From Dehalococcoidia bacterium (GTDB lineage Bacteria; Chloroflexota; Dehalococcoidia; GIF9; AB-539-J10), in contig JAUVXS010000077.1 in NCBI GenBank assembly GCA_030603485.1, positions 1 to 8,438 on the forward strand: DNA of 8,438 nt. Direction: 5' to 3'. Below are positions 7,421 to 8,438 of this stretch, in pieces; the first letter of the stretch is position 1, and every line of letters begins with the position of its first letter. The notes under the pieces are model-generated. The model had not been told where the DNA came from. It ran no database searches and saw nothing but the letters and a program-made list of their open reading frames with translations. Both the position numbers and the translations under genes were made by a program.

Positions 7421-7423
7421 CTA
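7421..7423 (-). other. In-frame TAG in gajA
   Basis: The frame reads EEATKEVVA, TAG, then YLAGLTIEDYEPLLTGRA with no change of phase. A single C-to-T change from CAG (Gln) would produce it. It lies between the Walker A region and the rest of the ATPase. Confidence 0.8.
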
Positions 7424-7963
7424 CGCGACTACCTCTTTGGTTGCTTCTTCACTTGTGAGTTCGTGAAGCCGGTTGCGCACCTCAAGCTTAGGGCGGAAGT
7501 AGAGAGTGTAGGTTCCCTTTTCTGATCCATCCATATGCCCTATCTCGTGTTTGAGTAACTGACAACCCTCGGAGTGGTCCAGTTCCTCAAAGTCAATGGC
7601 TATTATGATCCAATGTCCATGCCAGTTTCCCAATGCGCGGCAGAAGTCCGTGTCACGCAGGTAGGTGGCATTCCGAGGCAAGTAGTCGTCGAGCAGTAAT
7701 CTCAGAGCATAGAGAGCGTTGGTCTTGCCTGACCCATTCTCACCAATCAGAGTGTTCACCCCTTTGCGGAATCCCATCCGTGATCGCATGAAGTTCCTGA
7801 AATGCCTTATTCGAAGTTCTGATATATGCATGGGGCATACCCTCCAATGAACTACTTAATCTTTCGTCGCTTAATGCTGATATCTGGCTCTCTCTGGGAT
7901 AATCCGCATTCCGGATCATATTTCGCCGGTCTTATAAGATGTTTTTCAATAGTATTTCCATAT

Positions 7964-8090
7964 TCAGAACGATTGAGTGAACTGCAAATATAAAGTATAT
8001 CACCGTAAAAAACTTCATTATTGCAATATATCATCACCCTAAATAAGATGCTATACTACAACAAAGCAGTATAATAGCCAAGATTGTTAC
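7964..8090 (-). other. attI-like region and cassette 1 junction
   Basis: This lies between the divergent integrase fragment and the first cassette, where an integron's attI belongs. The junction on the minus strand is GTTCTGA (7964-7970), with crossover expected after its G. I infer the junction from the 9-bp complement at 3862-3870. No clear IntI-binding direct repeats are visible, so the extent towards 8090 is a guess. A 61-codon open frame (7852-8037, minus) crosses the junction. It has no family resemblance and is probably not a gene. Confidence 0.4.
8053..8081 (-). promoter_or_regulatory. Possible cassette (Pc-like) promoter
   Basis: On the minus strand TTGGCT (8076-8081) and TAGTAT (8053-8058) are separated by exactly 17 bases, each matching the sigma-70 consensus at four of six positions. 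An imperfect inverted repeat, GCTATACT (8050-8057) with AGTATAATAGC (8068-8078), overlaps it and could be an operator. Transcription would pass through the attI-like region into gajA. The AT-rich surroundings make chance matches likely. Confidence 0.35.
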
Positions 8091-8226
8091 AAACTTACTG
8101 GTATATTGATATTACCTCTTATACTTCAATATTTCAAGTTTATTGAAACAACAAATGCATTTACTTTGTTTATTGTTATTAGAGAAAATGCCTTATAGAA
8201 ATATCAATCCATTTATGATTTTTAGC

Positions 8227-8363
8227 ATGGAGGAAGGTGTATATAAAAATAAACCTAAATTATTGGATCAGCTTCGTGAGGCTATCTAACTGAAGCACTA
8301 TTCATTTAAAACAGAAAAATCATATGTTAATTGGATGCCAATAATCACATTGCCGGTTTCAAA
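8227..8363 (+). pseudogene. Integron-type tyrosine recombinase, N-terminal fragment (right copy)
   Basis: From ATG 8227 the frame reads MEEGVYKNKPKLLDQLREAI, then TAA (8287-8289), then continues in phase as LKHYSFKTEKSYVNW. This is the N-terminal core-binding domain start typical of IntI and related XerC/D-type recombinases, with the conserved HYS-x-x-T-E-x-x-Y-V-x-W pattern. Homology ends abruptly near 8330, so the whole catalytic domain is missing. The codon matching the GTG start of the left copy is GTA here. GGAGG remains 5 bases upstream of it. The gene diverges from the cassette array, the standard integron layout. The AT-rich stretch 8041-8226 upstream holds no gene. Confidence 0.7.
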
Positions 8364-8438
8364 ATGAAAACCTTAATACTCCCCACTGAAAAATTGCCTT
8401 ATTTTACAGATTACCTCAATGATATCAAAGCCGATTAT
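8242..8438. repeat. Right arm of 197-bp terminal inverted repeat
   Basis: This is the exact reverse complement of bases 1-197 except at A8297. It carries the same truncated recombinase, the same TAA and the same junction into an unidentified ORF. The shared nonsense codon and junction mean the two arms were copied after those events. Both arms read outward. Confidence 0.95.
8364..8438 (+). CDS. Unidentified ORF start, running off the right end
   Basis: ATG at 8364-8366 opens a frame that remains open for the last 25 codons of the window, beginning MKTLILPTEKLPYF. It is identical to the left-end copy. The start follows the point where recombinase homology stops by about 35 bases, as the first gene of an inserted IS would. 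I do not recognise the family and see no good ribosome binding site. Confidence 0.35.
   Translation, partial: MKTLILPTEKLPYFTDYLNDIKADY

Larger units (their letters stand above)
5712..7831 (-). pseudogene. gajA: GajA-like OLD-family ATPase/TOPRIM nuclease, two disruptions
   Basis: This is a class-2 OLD-type protein, about 706 residues when repaired. The ATG (7829-7831) has GGAGG 9 bases upstream. Walker A GENGSGKT is at 30-37. In the downstream frame are the ABC signature SLGGANL (about 319), Walker B FLLIEEPEAH (about 347-356) and the H-loop STHS (about 379-382). A TOPRIM domain follows with LVEGETE (about 440-446) and the DLD acidic pair in VTDLDEA (about 496-502). An unusual run of acidic residues comes directly after. 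TAG at 7421-7423 interrupts codon 137, and a one-base deletion in a run of A (7316-7319) shifts the frame near codon 171. The 2120-base span is one short of a multiple of three. OLD proteins paired with a UvrD-like helicase match Gabija: an ATP-regulated DNA-nicking nuclease with its helicase. As sequenced the Walker A part is separated from the rest. Confidence 0.87.
3815..7969 (-). mobile_element. Inferred integron gene cassette 1 (Gabija-type, 4.2 kb)
   Basis: The cassette would start at TTCTGAAT (7969 downward) and end with the G of site 1 at 3815. The proposed R'' at its far end is ATTCAGAAC on the minus strand (3862-3870), a 9-bp exact complement of its beginning (7962-7970). At 4155 bp with two genes it is much larger than a usual cassette of 0.5-1 kb. 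The 138-base leader before gajA contains no clear promoter, which fits expression from a promoter outside the cassette. Confidence 0.5.

Noticed and set aside
7421..7423. TAG in gajA as a pyrrolysine codon.
   Set aside because: gajB and the integrase carry TAA at comparable interruptions, no pyl genes are visible, and the site is not a known Pyl position.
7852..8037. A 61-codon minus-strand frame just upstream of gajA.
   Set aside because: It spans the inferred attI/cassette junction at 7970, has only a poor ribosome site and resembles no family.
534..8289. Possible recoding of TAA/TAG: all five gene ends use TGA (534, 1949, 2839, 3933, 5712) while the in-frame interruptions are TAG, TAA and TAA.
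   Set aside because: The three intact genes contain many CAA/CAG codons and no internal TAA or TAG, so reassignment to Gln is not supported. Two of the TGA stops are fixed by GTGA overlaps, and frameshifts accompany the nonsense codons in gajA and gajB. Decay is simpler.
1..8438. CRISPR arrays, tRNA or rRNA genes.
   Set aside because: No regularly spaced repeats of CRISPR type and no tRNA or rRNA-like sequence were seen on either strand.

Overview
The window is bacterial accessory DNA, most likely from a proteobacterium-like host with an AT-rich backbone. The right end (about 8041-8438) has only about a quarter to a third G+C, while the genes between 534 and 7831 sit near half G+C, which suggests imported cargo. 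Every supported gene except the end fragments lies on the minus strand, so the biological reading order runs from high to low coordinates.

My main interpretation is a decayed integron-like platform loaded with defence-type gene cassettes. At the right end a gene fragment on the plus strand encodes the N-terminus of an IntI/XerC-type tyrosine recombinase. It points away from the cargo, as an integron integrase points away from its cassettes. Next comes an attI-like junction (7964-7970) with a possible cassette promoter upstream (8053-8081). Cassette 1 (about 3815-7969) holds a Gabija-type pair: an OLD-family ATPase/TOPRIM nuclease (GajA-like) whose end overlaps by GTGA with a UvrD/Rep-type helicase (GajB-like). 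Both genes are broken by one nonsense codon and one homopolymer frameshift each. A 60-bp attC-like hairpin (3809-3868) follows. Cassette 2 (2725-3814) holds one intact gene for a DUF3800-like, RNase H-fold-like protein. Its two ends carry an exactly complementary 11-bp pair, as the R' and R'' boxes of a real cassette should. Cassette 3 starts at a consensus GTTAGGC core (2719-2725). It carries two translationally coupled intact genes, a DUF4062 (TIR-like) protein and an AlbA_2/Schlafen-type ATP-binding protein with a winged-helix tail.

The left 533 bases hold no intact gene. They contain GCCGGAT direct repeats bracketing a nested hairpin and an inverted second copy of the integrase fragment. 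Bases 1-197 and 8242-8438 are reverse complements with one mismatch. Both repeats contain the integrase N-terminus with a TAA stop, then an abrupt junction into an unidentified ORF that runs off both window ends. The window is therefore probably a contig that broke inside a multicopy element.

Taken together, this looks like a frozen integron-like array. Its integrase is disrupted, its first (Gabija-type) cassette is degenerating, and its second and third cassettes still have open frames. Those two are the best candidates for uncharacterised defence modules. The integron reading is an inference from box complementarity, hairpin shape and gene orientation. The domain calls are from recognisable motifs.
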